Shown here in pieces: positions 1 through 13,900 of a stretch of DNA of 64,000 bases (position 1 is the first letter of the stretch; every line of letters starts with the position of its first letter). Both the position numbers and the translations under genes were made by a program. This DNA comes from Xiphophorus maculatus (lineage: Eukaryota > Chordata > Actinopteri > Cyprinodontiformes > Poeciliidae). The DNA lies in assembly GCF_002775205.1 (NCBI RefSeq), contig NC_036459.1, positions 19,638,312-19,702,311 on the forward strand, given 5' to 3'. The notes under the pieces are model-generated. The model ran no database searches and was not told the origin of the DNA. It saw only the letters and a program-made list of their open reading frames with translations.

Positions 1-999
1 GAGCAATATTTACTTGTTGAAGAGCAAAGATTATGTTTTAGGAAAACAATGCCAGAGAATGTATTCTTCTTATTGTGAGGAAATCTTCGTTTGCCGAACC
101 AGAGTGATTTTACCTTTGTCCCATACTCTGAACAGAATTATACTTATAATAAGTTTGTGAACAACTGGGAAGCTCTACCAGTTTCATCTGGTTAAGGTTT
201 AAAGAACTATGCCTTAAAGTAAATGACCTTAGATAAAGCAGTAACAGCTGAGTTGCAGTGTGTCTGACCTTTGTTGGTGACCTCCCATGCCACTTCAAAA
301 AGCATCAGGTCTTCCACCGGCAGCTCATCGTCCTCCCAGGCTGGTAACAGCCCACTCAGGGATGTAATGGACAGGGAACGTGACAATGGCATATTGTTAT
401 TTCTTGAAGTGCAATACAAACAAATGGAAAATAGCCACTCCTCTGTAGTGTTCAGAGAAAAGCTTTTAGAACTGCAGGGTATGCACTTGTAGGTCCTGAA
501 CTCAGTAGAAACAGAACTGACATGAAGCAGAATGGACGGAGCAGCAGGGAGTCAGGAGGGTAAAGAGCTTCCACCCCGCCCACTGAGCATGAGCTGATGC
601 CAGCAGGAGGGACGTTTACCTCCAACACTCACATACGTCAGGGGAAAAATGGTCTGGAGATCAAGTGAGGAAAGAGGGAAGCAGGACTGCCTGATGAACA
701 TTATTGGACAAACAAACCCATGTGATAAACTGTGCAAATATTTTCTCCTAAACGTGGTCACAGCACAGTGTATACAGGCATATAGAGGATTTAGTTTTGG
801 TAGGGACAGTATGAAAGGAACATTACATCATAGCAAGAGTCGCATCAATTCAAGATCATAGCACATTTTAGGAACAAGGTAAAGTGATTTTCTTGACATA
901 AACACAATACAAAACAAAAAAAGAAAGACACTTTATGTTGCAGTAGCAGAATAATGAGAACAGGTGACAAAGTAATAAAAAATTGTAATCCAAACCAAA
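1..999. other. Window start, no gene recognised
   Basis: I see no exon with splice sites, no conserved protein motif and no RNA gene here. The short open frames on both strands overlap each other and have no recognisable domain. The stretch lies downstream of strap and is probably intergenic. Confidence 0.4.
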
Positions 1000-1780
1000 A
1001 TGTATCTATTTTCCAGTTAATATTCATCAAAGATTAAATCAGTTAAAATTGATTTGAAGGAACTTAGTGATTTGGCTGCTGTGCAGTTTTCTGGAACTTA
1101 GTTCCAGTTTATAAGAGCATAAAAACTGAATGCTGCTTCTCCGTGTTTGGTTCTGACTGAAGATGCAGAGTAGACGAGAGCCAAACCAGAGACGAATGAT
1201 GCAATGATAACAGGTCTTTAATGTTTTATTATTCATAAACTAACATTATTTAGAGTCTGTTCTCTCAGTGTAAGGACTGTAGAACTGGATAATGTGCTCT
1301 ACCTTCCTGGTTTTAGTCAAAACTCCAGTAGCAGCGTTCTGGATCTGATTTTTAAGTCAGACCCGAGAAGACAATGTTGCAATGCAATTAAAAATAAACA
1401 CATGGATGAGTTTCTATAGGTCTTGCTAGGGCATTATTCCTTTAATGGTCCTCAGGTGATAGCAGGTTGACTTTGTAACTGTCTTTTTGTGGCTCTGAAG
1501 GTTCAAGTCAGAGTCCTTCACTACAGCCAGATTCCAGCCTGATCTCTGGTTTCCAGCTGTAAAAACCTAAGCTGTGTGTTGACTCTAGATCGTTCCTCTT
1601 TAGGTCCAAAGATAACTTTGGTTTTGTTTCTGTTCAGCTGGAGAAAGTTTTGGCACATTCACACATTTATCTGTTCTAAGCATCTGTTCAGTGATTGGAT
1701 GGGTTTGAAGTCACCTGCTGGAATAGTCATGTAGAGCTTTGTATCATCTGCGTACTTATACTAATCTTATTCCTTGTTAT
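1000..1780 (-). mobile_element. CR1/L2-like LINE fragment, RT palm to C terminus
   Basis: Read on the minus strand, about 1760 to 1340 encodes a degenerate reverse-transcriptase segment with an ADDTKLYM-type catalytic motif, followed by a NKTKVIVFGPK-like stretch. Nearer 1080-1170 are remnants of the C-terminal domain ([19 protein letters not shown]) found in fish CR1/L2 elements. Stops and frameshifts are frequent, so this is an old 5'-truncated copy. The motifs are seen; the clade is my inference. Confidence 0.55.
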
Positions 1781-2770
1781 AATACGGACAAGTGTGATAT
1801 TATTTAACCAGGTTTATGTATTGAGCCTTGAGGTCAGATGTGACCTCTACCTGCTCCAACGAGAAGTCACCTATTGACACAAAGAAATCCCAGTTCTTTA
1901 GGCAAGACTCAAGTTCTGTACCAGAATCTGACCCAGCTCTCCAGTCATGGTCAAGTGTGAAATGTTGCACTGACATCCAACAGAACCAGCACTGTGGTTT
2001 TTCCACAATTTGTATTTATGTGGTGAGCATAGAAGCCCGACTTAAAGATGTCAAAGCAGTCGCTCATTGTGTCACAGTGGAAATTTGTTTTATTTTGAAA
2101 GCGTGATTTTGTAAATAGTTTTTAAATTTGATTTTTACTAATTTTGTTTTTGTTGCTTCACTTTCACTCAAATTTTAGACCATAAATTATCTGCCAACTA
2201 GTTAAAATGTTAGCTTAACCCCTTAACTGGAACCAGGAAGAGCTTTGGGTAAAAGGGCCCCTATAGCCAGCCCTGATTGGCTGCCACCAGATTCAGGATC
2301 CATGAACGAGTCAACGCAACATCCCAGGTATGTTTTTGATGAGAGAACAAAATTCTAAGATGATATAAAGGGAAATAAATTCATACATTTTACTTTTTGA
2401 ATTGATTTACAAAAATAAATTAACTTTTCAATGATATTCTAACAATTGCTCTTGACTTGGTATCCTATTAAAACATCTTGTAGCTTGTTCAAACTGGATG
2501 TTAACAGATAGGGAACTAACTAAAGCAAACTAAAGAAAAGAATCGGACAACTTATAATGAACTCAAAGCATCTACACACACTTCCAAAAGCTGCTTCAAT
2601 GACCATGGTGTTCCAGTTGATTAGTCAGCTAATTCCGCTGACCTATAACCTCAGTAGAAAATCTGAGGTGGTTGGGTCTGGTGGAAGGTGAGACACACCA
2701 GACCCAACAAGTCAGATGATCTGAAGGAAGTTATCAAAGCAATCTGGGTTTCCATTAAAACCTGAGCAGA

Positions 2771-2962
2771 GGGGCGTGTCGTGGTGGCGTAGTGGATAGA
2801 GCGACCCATGTTTGGAGGCTTTGAGTCCTCGACGCGGCTTCGACTCCCGGACCCGACGATATTTGCCGCATGTCTTTCCCCTTTCCTGTCAGCCTACTTT
2901 CATAAAAGGGACACTAGATCCCACAAAAGACCCCCGGGAGGGGTAAAAAAAAAAAAAAAAAA
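2771..2962 (+). mobile_element. tRNA-derived SINE, copy 1
   Basis: The head resembles a tRNA, with an A-box-like TGGCGTAGTGGATAGAGC and a B-box-like stretch (CTTCGACTCCCGG). A short conserved body (TTTGCCGCATGTC) and a terminal poly-A run follow. Near-duplicate 10-bp flanks (CCTGAGCAGA at 2761 and CCTAAGCAGA at 2965) look like a slightly decayed target-site duplication. Copy 2 at 13287 shares head, body and tail. It is mobilised by LINE machinery and is not a functional tRNA gene. Confidence 0.75.
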
Positions 2963-2974
2963 GTCCTAAGCAGA

Positions 2975-4390
2975 ACTGCAGGCCGGCCGTGTCTTTGCCA
3001 CGCCGCTTTGTGCAAAAGACCAACCAAGCTCTGGGTTCGTACAGTCTTTACAGAAATCTGACATTTGTGCTTAAAATATAAATTTTTCATTGGTGTAATT
3101 CTAATGTTCTGAGACACTGAATTTGGCTTTTCTTTACCAGTAAGCCATATTCACAGAAAAAGTAAACGATTTAAACATTTAACTGTGTAATGAATCTCTA
3201 AAAATAGCTGGTAATGCAGAATTTAAATGGAAAAAATGTAGCATTGTCAATATGCCACATAACATATCACAGTTCTGTTTATAACGAGCAGAAAAATGCT
3301 ACCTTAATGTCTTACTGAGCACATGGGCATATGAAATTCTTTGTAAATATGTAAACAATGATCATGTTGACAAAATGACTTTCCCTTCTCCTAAGGAAAT
3401 GTTTTAAACAATTATGGAATTGTTTAACGGTGAATGCCAGTGCAAGGGATTCAGCCATATTCATTCAGCTGCACTGGTAAATCTATATGCTGTAAACTCA
3501 TTTTGACAGTCAAAGTGCCCCCTATTGGTTAAAGTGATGTATGTCTGCAACAGCAGCTCCTGGCAAAAAAGGCAAGACTCCAAAAGAACAAATGAATTTC
3601 ATCCAACTGTACATTGTGGCTTTGCTAAAACATACACCTACTGCAGTAATGACTGTTGTAAATATGACATGTCCTGATGAAGTAAATCTGACATTTAGAA
3701 TTTCCTTTTCCTAAACAAACATCTAATAGACTGGCTTCTTGTCCAGGCGAAAACCATCTGCCGCTCTGGACTTCTGGACACAGGCAGCAGCTCCCATGAC
3801 CTTGTCTTAAGCAGGTCATTAATGAATGAAGGCTCAATTCAGGAAACATGTTTCCACTTAAATGATCACTTACAGAACATAAGTTGTGGTAATTGGTTCA
3901 CTGACAACATGAAGAATAACAGAAGTGTCAGCTGAAGGGGAAAAATGACAGAACTCCATGTTTGTGGCTCAACACTGAATGGTTGGTAGGATGTTGGTGG
4001 ACAGAAAACATCCTGGCAGAAACACGTCCAGGAGAACCATAGTACTGGAGGGTCAGTAAAGTCAAACTAGAACTACCACCCAACAATTCATTCTTTTTTA
4101 TAACTTTTGAGTAATGTTTTGGATTTCTTTTCTTCCAATAAATATTAAAGCTGAAGTTTCAGACTCTATTCCAACATACAGAATAAAAAAAAAGAAATAC
4201 CCCATTTGACCTTCAACAAATTGTGTTAAAAATGCACAGATTAATAAAAAAAAACACAAACAGTGGGCTGTGTGGATTACTTACAAATAAAACCAAAGTT
4301 CATTTATTTTATACTGGACACAAATGAAAAAGCAACATGGAAAATCCAGTGACATTTCTTCCTTTTCCAGGTAACCACAAAACAATATTT
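2975..4390. other. Intergenic stretch downstream of strap
   Basis: AT-rich DNA without coding exons I can support. Minus-strand AATAAA signals (TTTATT on the plus strand at 4395-4400 and 4303-4308) mark plausible 3' ends for strap transcripts. Confidence 0.35.
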
Positions 4391-4939
4391 TTCTTTTATT
4401 CCGACATTTTTATGACTTAACCAGTAAAACACCAGCAAATACTCAAAGTCATCATGTTTGGAGAAATGAAATCACCTCGCCTTCAGCACAAACTGTGCAA
4501 CTACTTCTGGTATTTCTGTAACTTTGAACTGAAAACAAATGCCTTGGTCCAGCTTCTTAAAAGCTTAATATTGAAACCAAAACTGAGCCAAGCATCTTAA
4601 CATTTGGGGGTTTTGCCAATAACAAGGAATTTAAAAGAAGTTGAGGTCTTCAGAACGTGGCTGATCAGAGAGAAAGCAGGCAGCAGTCAGCCTCGACTCA
4701 CAGCTCTACTGTTTTCCTCTGCAGCCAAACCTGTCCTCGGAGGACTTTAAAAAAGAAGAAAAGGGTGTATCATTATTGGTCAATGACAAAGAGAGCACTC
4801 AGAATACCAACATCAGTTCCTGGTGGATGGAGATGTTTTGGATTCTGTTCCTTGATGTGGCCTGGTAAAAGACACTGCAGCAACCCCGTGACGCTCATCG
4901 CCTCTTTGTTTCTCTCTTTCCTCAGCTGAGCCTCCGTCC
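4391..4939 (-). other. strap: strap 3' UTR (inferred)
   Basis: The stretch follows the strap TGA stop (4942-4940) on the minus strand and contains no coding motif. A minus-strand AATAAA at 4400-4395 could end the transcript; a second lies at 4308-4303. The end point is inferred. Confidence 0.4.
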
Positions 4940-7900
4940 TCAGGCTTTGATCTCAGGGGTCGAGCTGTACAGCTGCTCAGAGTTCTCTGTTCCCAGGTCC
5001 TCTAAACACACAAAACCGCAACACAAGTAGTTAGAAGTGCAGGAGCAGAGTTTCCCTCAGTGCATTATAAACATGGTGGGCCATCAGGCTTAGCATTGCT
5101 TATTTATTTTATTTTTTTAATTATTGCATTTTTTTATTTACAGTTGGTGTTTAGATATTAATCTTCTAGTCTTCCAATAATGCATAACTATCAAGTGATA
5201 TTTTCAAATTGCCTGTCATCTTTAAAAAATGTTTTAACTCAAAAACTTGCTGGGTGGCTGGATGACTGCCCTCCTGCCCCAAGCCCTGGGCTTCGCTAGT
5301 TTTCTGGGGAAACCCTGCAGGAGAATGACTGAGCGATGTGATGTACATCTTTTGATCATCTGATTTTCTTTTTAGAAGCCAACATTGAAAAACAATAAAC
5401 AACTGGTTATTTGATTTTCGTTCTCCCACTTTGGAGCTCTTGTCATGTAAGTGACCATACCAGGTAATGCAATATGAACAACAGGCGTTTTTTTGCTTGT
5501 TTTAAAGTTATTTTTTGTTATATGAAATAGAAAATAAAACTTTTTTTTTTTTTTAGATCTGTTCATCCTTTTTGACACTGAAAGAGAGAAATGCTTAGTA
5601 TTTTAAATCAAATAAGTGGGGCGCTGGGTGGCTCAGTGGGTAGAGCAGGTGCACCGTGTCCAGAGGCTGTGGTCAACGCCGTCCTCGGTTCATTCAAAAA
5701 CACACTAGTGCTAAAACAATGTATAAAAATAAATCAATCAAATTAAATAACCATTTGTTTCTTGTATAATATTAACAATTCCTAAAAGGAAATTCAAATG
5801 ACCAAAAGATACAGTGGTCCAAAGAGTTCACTCAGTTGTTTTTTCATTGAGAATCAAAAATGAGAACAACTTATTTCATTATTGGTTTTCACATGCAGAC
5901 CCCTGTGAGAAGTTCGGTCAATGCTACATTTAGAATGGAAGACATTGCTGACATGGTGCTGATTGGATAAGCCAGCTGTTTCTTTCTTTCCCCTCATTGC
6001 CTCGCGTCTCTCTCAATCACATGGGCAACCACAACAAACGTTCCTATAAAACATCTCACCATGTGCAGAAAGAAGAAAGGGCAGTTGAGCTGTATGAAGT
6101 ATATGAATTAAATAGAAATCCAGGCAAGAGAATATTTTTTTAATCAAATCATTTTAAGACTTGCTCCAATCCTACTGATGATGTGACAGAAATTTGTTAG
6201 TGATCAAAGTGAGAGTTACCAGGAAGAACACATTTCCACAGGCCATAGGTTTTCCCCACTGCCGTCTGCCACAGTCTGAGCGTGCCGTCCTCAGAGCCAC
6301 TGGCGTACAGCTCCCCATCAGGACTGAAGCGCACACAGTGCACTGGACCAAAGTGGCCTTTATATGACTCTACAGAGAGGACATCACAGAAAGCTTGAAG
6401 CCAATTAACAACAATTAACCACAATAACTCTTGTAACATATGACAGGTGTAAAAAAACGAGATCAGCCTGGTTGATGACACTGAAGAGGTTTACACCATT
6501 TAAATTGTCTGGATGACAAAACTTTTGAATATAAATCACTGAACAGCTTAGCACCACAGGACATTAAAGATCTGCTGCTGTTGTATCAACCTTCCAGACT
6601 TCTCGGGTCTTCTGGTTCTGGTTCTGCTCTGCATCCCCAGAACCAGAACCAAACATGGAGAAGCAGCTTTCAGCTTCTATGCACCACAAATCTGGAACAA
6701 ACTTTTAGAAAACTGTAAAACAGCCAAAACACTGAACCTGTTAAGAGTCGCTTTTGATTCAAAACAACTTTAATATTGATTAATACATTTGATATGTACT
6801 TGCTTCATGATTTTGCTGATACGTGACAAAATGTAATGTATGTTGCTTGTATGATAATTTGTTACTGTGTGATATTATCAGGGCCGGCCCAAGACATAAG
6901 CAAACTAAGCAGCCGCTTAGGGCCCCACGGCCACCAATGGGCCCCCCAATAGAGCTGATTTTTTATTTTTTAGTAACGATTTCTACCATTATGATGACAA
7001 AAAACACACAATTTCACTATGAAGTGCTCTGTTTTTACAATAATACATTTGATAATGTATGTAGAAATTATTATTTTATGGACAAAAAGAAAAGAAAAAA
7101 TTGCTCTTGGGCCCCGCACGCTTTGCTGATAAAATGAGCTGCCGTGCAATGAGCAATATGCATCCACACGTCCAAAGCTCCGGTAGAAGATAAGGTAGCA
7201 AAATAATGTCTCAAAAAGGACTTAACCTTCAGTTAGAAAGAAAAGAGGAAGAATAGAAAAAAGCCAAGATAAAGGTTTGTCTTAATATGTCTTTGTAATG
7301 TAATGTTTATAAAAAAGATTTGTGAAGATTGCTAACAGAAAATTTGCTTTATAGCAACCTTGAATGATTCAGTTCAACAGCCAAACATTTATGCTAGGGT
7401 CTTTGTGTTTGTGTGAAGCTGAGTTTTAACTTTACATGAGTTGATTCTCATGGTGGCTCTGGATATTTATGAGGTATTTTTGGCTTCACAACGCCATGTT
7501 TGATAACGTTTTATAACAATTAAAACTTCTCAATGTTTGATATTGTCTAGCAAAATGTTTTCCATCAGGGTACTACATTAATACATCAATGAGCTGTTCT
7601 AAGCTATAGTTGGAGATTTGTTGTTTCCTGTTGATCATTTATGTGGCTAAAACAAACAATATTTTTACATCAACTTCTAAGTTATGTGAAACTTCTGTTA
7701 AAATCATTTCAAAGCTCAGAATCAACCTGTTACCGGTCCACATTCTCAGGGGAGAAAAACTCACCTGGTGTAAATGAAATTTTTAGCTAATGGAGTAACG
7801 CTTAACAGAAATTAATTTAATCATAGAATATCATGAATATGTGCGTAGGGCTGCACCGATTGCAGTTTTCTGGCCAGTTACTGATCTTTAAAAAGCCTGA

Positions 7901-10900
7901 CCTGCCGATTTTGATTTCGGCTGGTATGAATTTTTTTGCCTGAAATGTCGCTAAATGTAGCAAGAAAGTCACTGAGTTGGCAACAGTGGGGTGAATATTG
8001 TTAACTGCAAACTTGCAGACCTGGCCTGGCCAGGTCTCACTGCAGAGCAGAAGAGGACAGAGACTGAGTTTTAAACCTTTGCTGACGAAAATAAGATCAG
8101 TGGGTAAGATGTGCTTCACGTGTAAGTATCGGCCGATCACGATCCCCCAAAATTAACCAAGAAATCGACTGGCTGATAAATGTATCCTGTGTTATACATG
8201 CATAACGTATAATGCAAACAGCACCATCAGAGATGCAATAAGTTTAAAGCAGTTGTGTGAATGATCTAACCGTTGATTCCAGAAATCTATTCTACATTGT
8301 TAGAAGAACTAGAGGGCCCCAAAACCAAATTTCGCTTAGAGCCCCATAGAGGCTTGGGCCGGCTCTGGATATTATCATGTAAAGCATTTGAACTGCCTTG
8401 TTGCTGAAGTGTTATATATAAATAAACATGCCTTTGTCACTTAAAGCCTGCAAAGCTGTTACTGCATTAATAAGAACAAGAGAGTACTTTTCTGATTTAA
8501 GAACAGGATTCCTTAATACATGAAGAAACTGCAAAGTTCTTCTTTAAGATGTTAACCTTACCTACTTCCTTTAAACCAGTTAACAGCTCTGAGACAGAAT
8601 GTTTGAATTTTACATATAAATATATATTTTGCCAAGGGATAACATCAGCATAGCATCCCCAGAGAATGCTCGTATTTAATTAGGTCATATGTTGAAATAT
8701 TTTTAAGTTGAAACACAACAGCCTTCTTTCTGATCATCCAAAGAAGTTCCTCTGTATAATCCTCTGATCGCAACAATAATCTGGTTAACAACATGCAAAT
8801 AAAAAGTTTCAGTACTCTTACCCAACTCTTCCTTAGTGCTATAGTCAAACTTGTATAGCTTGAAGTCATCACCGCCAGCAACAAAGAAGTCCTTTTCTGG
8901 ATGGAGGGAGGCTGAGTTGATGGGAGCTGGTGCCTCCACCGTCTTAATAAGGTCCAAGCTTAACAACAAAAGCTACTGGTTAGAGCGCACAGGGATTATT
9001 TAGAGACGGCTGGCAATCAGTTCAGATTACTATTCTATGCATTTATGTATGTTTTAAACACACATATTTATGTATACATACATACATAAATACGCCAGCA
9101 TTGACTTGTCAGTTCTGGTTCTAAAAACTAAACCAAGAAAAAATGCAGAAGTCAGAATGAACATCAACCTGTGAAAAATGCTGGAAGTGTACTCAACAGC
9201 ACACCATACCAACAGCTGTTGAGATGTTGGTATGGTAATACCAGTGGATTTTGACACCGGTGAAAAAAACCTATATAGCAATATCAAATGATGACGTCAG
9301 TTAACTGGGCCTGACCTGTGCAGTGCGAGGCGCTATATGGTAATGATTCCTATAGCTGTTTGGAAACCGCCATTAAACACAGAAGCAGCTGGTCAGCTGT
9401 TTTACAGTCTAGACTGGACTGAAATTCACAGAATTAGCCGATACCTGTGAGAAGGGAAGGATATACAGTATACTGTGTTTTAACTGTAGCTCCTAGCGGC
9501 TACCTGGCTAGGTGGGGCTCTTTCACACTTAGCTGTGCATCAGATCGGCTCTCTTCTCCACAAAGACAGAATAAACCAGTCAGCTAAAAAAACACTGTGA
9601 AACACAGACGTCTTCTCAAAAAATACATAAATAACTGGAAGCTTAGTGCAAGGTTCAAACCATCGCATTACATGAGACAGGAGAACATTTTCTATCCGTT
9701 CTGCCAGCACCGTATCCTTGCGTATCCTGGACACCAAAGGATACGACGATTACTCAGAAACAGAGAAGAGTCTAGTTGCTAAAGTCATGTCTACTAACTA
9801 ACATTTAAATCACTGGTTCATTGTTGGTAAATCAATGCAAACCACACTGCAGGACAGGAGTCAAAATTAGTTTATGTTTATATTTATTCATTTATGTTAT
9901 ATTTTCCTCGATGCACTAAATGCATTGTGTGATTTTGTACATATTTATATATGATAGATATATTTCTTTATTTTGAAAAATAATAAAGATTTGTTTGGCC
10001 AACTACAATAAAAAAGCAGAATAGCTTTTATTGTATTATTGTGGAATATTGTCTGTGATATTACAGGTATTTAAAACATTTATTATGGCATCATTACTTA
10101 GGGTGACCAAACGTCCGTATTTCCCGGGACATGTCCGTATTTCACGTCCTGTCCCGGGCGTCCCGGGTTTTTTTTAGAAAGTGAGGAAATGTCCTGTTTT
10201 TTTAAATTTCCTTCACTGGACCATTAAATTTACAGGCACTAGGGCACTGCGCACGGCGCTGCGTGTGACGTAATCCCTGTCAGTGCGGGCAGCCATGTTC
10301 TTAATCAGAAGATAGATAGCGTGGCTGTCAGTACGCCAACAACATGCCAAAGCACAAATTTATGGAGTTTCCCTGCTTTTTTCTTTTTTGTTTCGTCTTT
10401 TATCGCTTAAAATAAGTCCACAAACTATCACTACTGTTTCTACATCGTCGATTATTCTAAATTCACGTATAGTATGTTGGGGTTTTACTGGATTTTCTTC
10501 TGGAATCGTGATGTTGGTGAGTGGAATCGGTTCGTGTGTGGTGTGTTGCTCCTGCCGTGTGGCTGGACTCACGAACCGATCGAACCTGTTGGACTTTTAC
10601 CGGCTCGTGTCATGTGTGGTCACAGAGGTTTGGAAAATCGGCGACAATCCTTAAATCGTGCCGTGTGAACCAGACCTAAAACTCACAAGCTCTACTCCTC
10701 TCATCTCGTCCATAGTTAACGCTCTCAGACTGTGGTCGCTATGATAACGTTTACATATCCCTTCAAAATAAGATACAGATGCACCACAAAAACCAACATT
10801 TTACTTTCGTGAAAATTTTAACTCACGATAAAGACTAATGGGAACCGTGAGCTTGTTTCTCTGCAGCCAGACGGTCCCATCTGGGAGTGATGAGAGACAA

Positions 10901-13900
10901 TAACACCCGAAGTGTTGCTTATGCACAGGGTGCTTGGTCTCTACGTGGCAAAGCAGTTTGAAGGCTTCATTCCCTCATTAGCGAGCCGGTCACCATATCA
11001 TGCAGAGCTTGGAATGTGGGAATCACCTACCGGGATAAATCCATTCTCCTGTCTCTTCTCTGGGCCTTTTTCCTTCACAAAGAAACTTTCCAAAGACATC
11101 TGATCTGTTTCTTACTCATTTTGTTGCTTGTGGGCTCAATGTTGCCGCGTAAGACATAACCGAGAGAATCCGGTTAAAGAATTTTCAAAATAAAAGATCC
11201 TCCTGACTCAAATAATACATAAAACGGATATATTTAATTATTTCTTGCGTGGCCCGGTACCAATTGGTCACAGAATTGGTGGTGGTTGGAGACCACTGTA
11301 TTATAAGACTGGCGGGAAACCAGGCTTTGCTTGTGCCCCCACCAGGATTAGCATTGTTTATTAATTTAAGTCATTTTAAAATGATTGCATTTATTAAGGC
11401 TTTATAGTTAGTGTTCAGGTGTTAATCTTCCAATCTTTTAATAACACATAATTATCAAGTTATATTTTCTAAATTCCTCTCAACTTTAAACACTTTTTAG
11501 CTCAAAAATATAATGGGTCACTGAACGAATAACTGTCCTAGCACCCAACCAATGGACTTAGAAAGTTTTCTGGGGGAAACCTTGCACCCCTACAGTGCAC
11601 TGCTTCAGCTAGGAGAGGAAACAACATAGATGTACTTGTGAAGCATTAAGTGACCATGGTGAGAGGGTAGCAGTACCTCAGAGCGTTGTAGAAAGCTATG
11701 GTCTTTCCATACGTTATCACAAGTATCTCCCCGTCAGCAAGATACTCCATGCTGCTCACAGACGTGTCAAATGTGAGAGTCTTCACTTCTTCCATGGATC
11801 TACTGTCCCAGAGCCTGGACACACACAGTTTCCAATGTACAATTGTTTCTCAGCACTGAACTGTTTGACAGTTTTGATAGTTTAGCAGTCAACATGCAAC
11901 TGGAGTCTGTCTGAAATGCAAGTCTGACACCAAGCAGAGGAAGTCTGAGAAGACAAAATACAAACCTGACAGTTTTATCTTCGGCAGCAGAGAGGATCTG
12001 ACTGTCGTCGTTGCACCACAGAGACTTCTTTATGGCTGAGCTGTGACCTGCAATCTCCTGAGGAGCTACAACACACACAAGCAGCCAAGTCAATGGTCAT
12101 CCTAGCTAGCTTAACATCACTGCTACTGCTACTTGCAGCAGGAAGCAATAGGTTTCATTTGCTGAGCTTTAGGTACAGGACGCTTCTCTTCTGACATGAG
12201 CACAGTTGAAGGCATACGGTTCTACATTATAGATGGCATGTTATGTGGTAGTTATCAATGATGCTATACTAGGTTGTATGTCCAAATAGCATCAGGTCCA
12301 GGCTCCTGATGTGCTGTGCAGATCAAAAGAGTGGCATCATAGAATACATGTTCAGCCTGAGCCTGAAACTGTTGAAGATCTCCTGTGTGGAATCGCTACC
12401 AGACACTAAACATCCCAAAGACCTTGGCAGCTACGGGCCGGTGGCCTGACTTCACATCTGATGAAGACTATCAACAGGCTGGTGTTCAGCCATTTACGCC
12501 CCCTGGTGATGTCCTGGTGAAAGCTTGCCTACCAGCCTGGTCTCGAGGTGAATGACTCCATCATCTACCTCCTGCACCGAGCTCTGACCCAACTGGAGAA
12601 GCCTGGGACACTGGAAGATTTTTGCTGGTATTGCACGTCTGTCTGTCAATAGTCTGTTGTTTTTTAATGCAAAAATAGACATTATGTTAACCTTTCATTG
12701 CCTTCCTATGCTATCCCGCTCAATTCTAATCTCTTCACAGTTCAGTCTGGGCTTTCTCCCACTGTAGTGGATTCCTACACTAAAATTTCTACAATCAGTG
12801 AACAGAAGGAGAGGTTATGAACACTGACATCGATTTTCTGCTCTGTTTTAGAATTATAGTCTGCCTGTAGTTTCGGCAATAGCAGCAGAGGAAGTGAATG
12901 AAGCTGTTCAGTCTGTGTTGGCCATGCTTCCAAATATTGAATTAACATTATCAGCCATCTTGTTCAGCTCGGCTCTTCTCTCTTCGCAGTGGAGGATGGT
13001 TTTTAAGAAGTCGGGTTTCAGAATCTTCAGAACGCCATCTGCATTCTTCTGCTGTTGTTTGCTCGGCAGATTGTAGTTCTAGCCAAATGACTCTGTGTAA
13101 CTTGGCTTGTACGTCAGTAACATGACACAAACAAACATCACATTACAATTAGATATCATGAGCCAATCAGATGTGAGAACAGTAGAGTGACACAATATAC
13201 AATAAGAAGATTGGCTGAATAGAGAAAAAGAAAAAAATAAATTTAATGTTTACATTTATTATTTTGACATTTAAAAGCTTGCAATCCGGGCGTGCCGTGG
13301 TGGCGTAGGGGTTAGCGCGACCCATATTTGGAGGCCTACAGTCCTCGACGCGGCCGTCGCGGGTTCAACTCCCGGACCCGACGATATTTGCCGCATGTCT
13401 TCCCCCCTCTCCTTCCCCGTTTCCTGTCAGCCTACTATCATATAAGGGACACTAGAGCCCACAAAAGACCCCCTGGAGGGGTAAAAAAAAAAAAAGCTTG
13501 CAATCTAGGTTTGTCAGCCTTGCTCTTGTTTTGGGTCTCATGAACAATCTCATGTAAATCAGGGTTTAGAGGTAAGTCAGTATGTAAGATCACAGGTAAC
13601 TCCTTTCTCCTCTGAAAGGATGCATTTGATTTGTTAGTCAGGGACATGGTTGACAGTGGGTTATTATTAGTTCAAACTATTCAGCTGTAGCTTTATTCCA
13701 ATGGCCACATGGAAGTCTCCCAAACTAAACACTGTAATAGAACAATAGTTTAAATTGTTCTGAACCTATTGAAACTGACACATTAACCATCTAGCTAGTA
13801 ACTAAAGACACTTTAGTTACTAAGAGGTTCTAAATTTTCAATCATTTTTCAAGTCTCACTCTTTATTTTATATTATCTAACATGCCTTGGAACACTTGTG

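Noticed and set aside
2771..2850. tRNA gene
   Set aside because: A- and B-box motifs are present, but there is no cloverleaf. The sequence continues into a SINE body with a poly-A tail and recurs at 13287.
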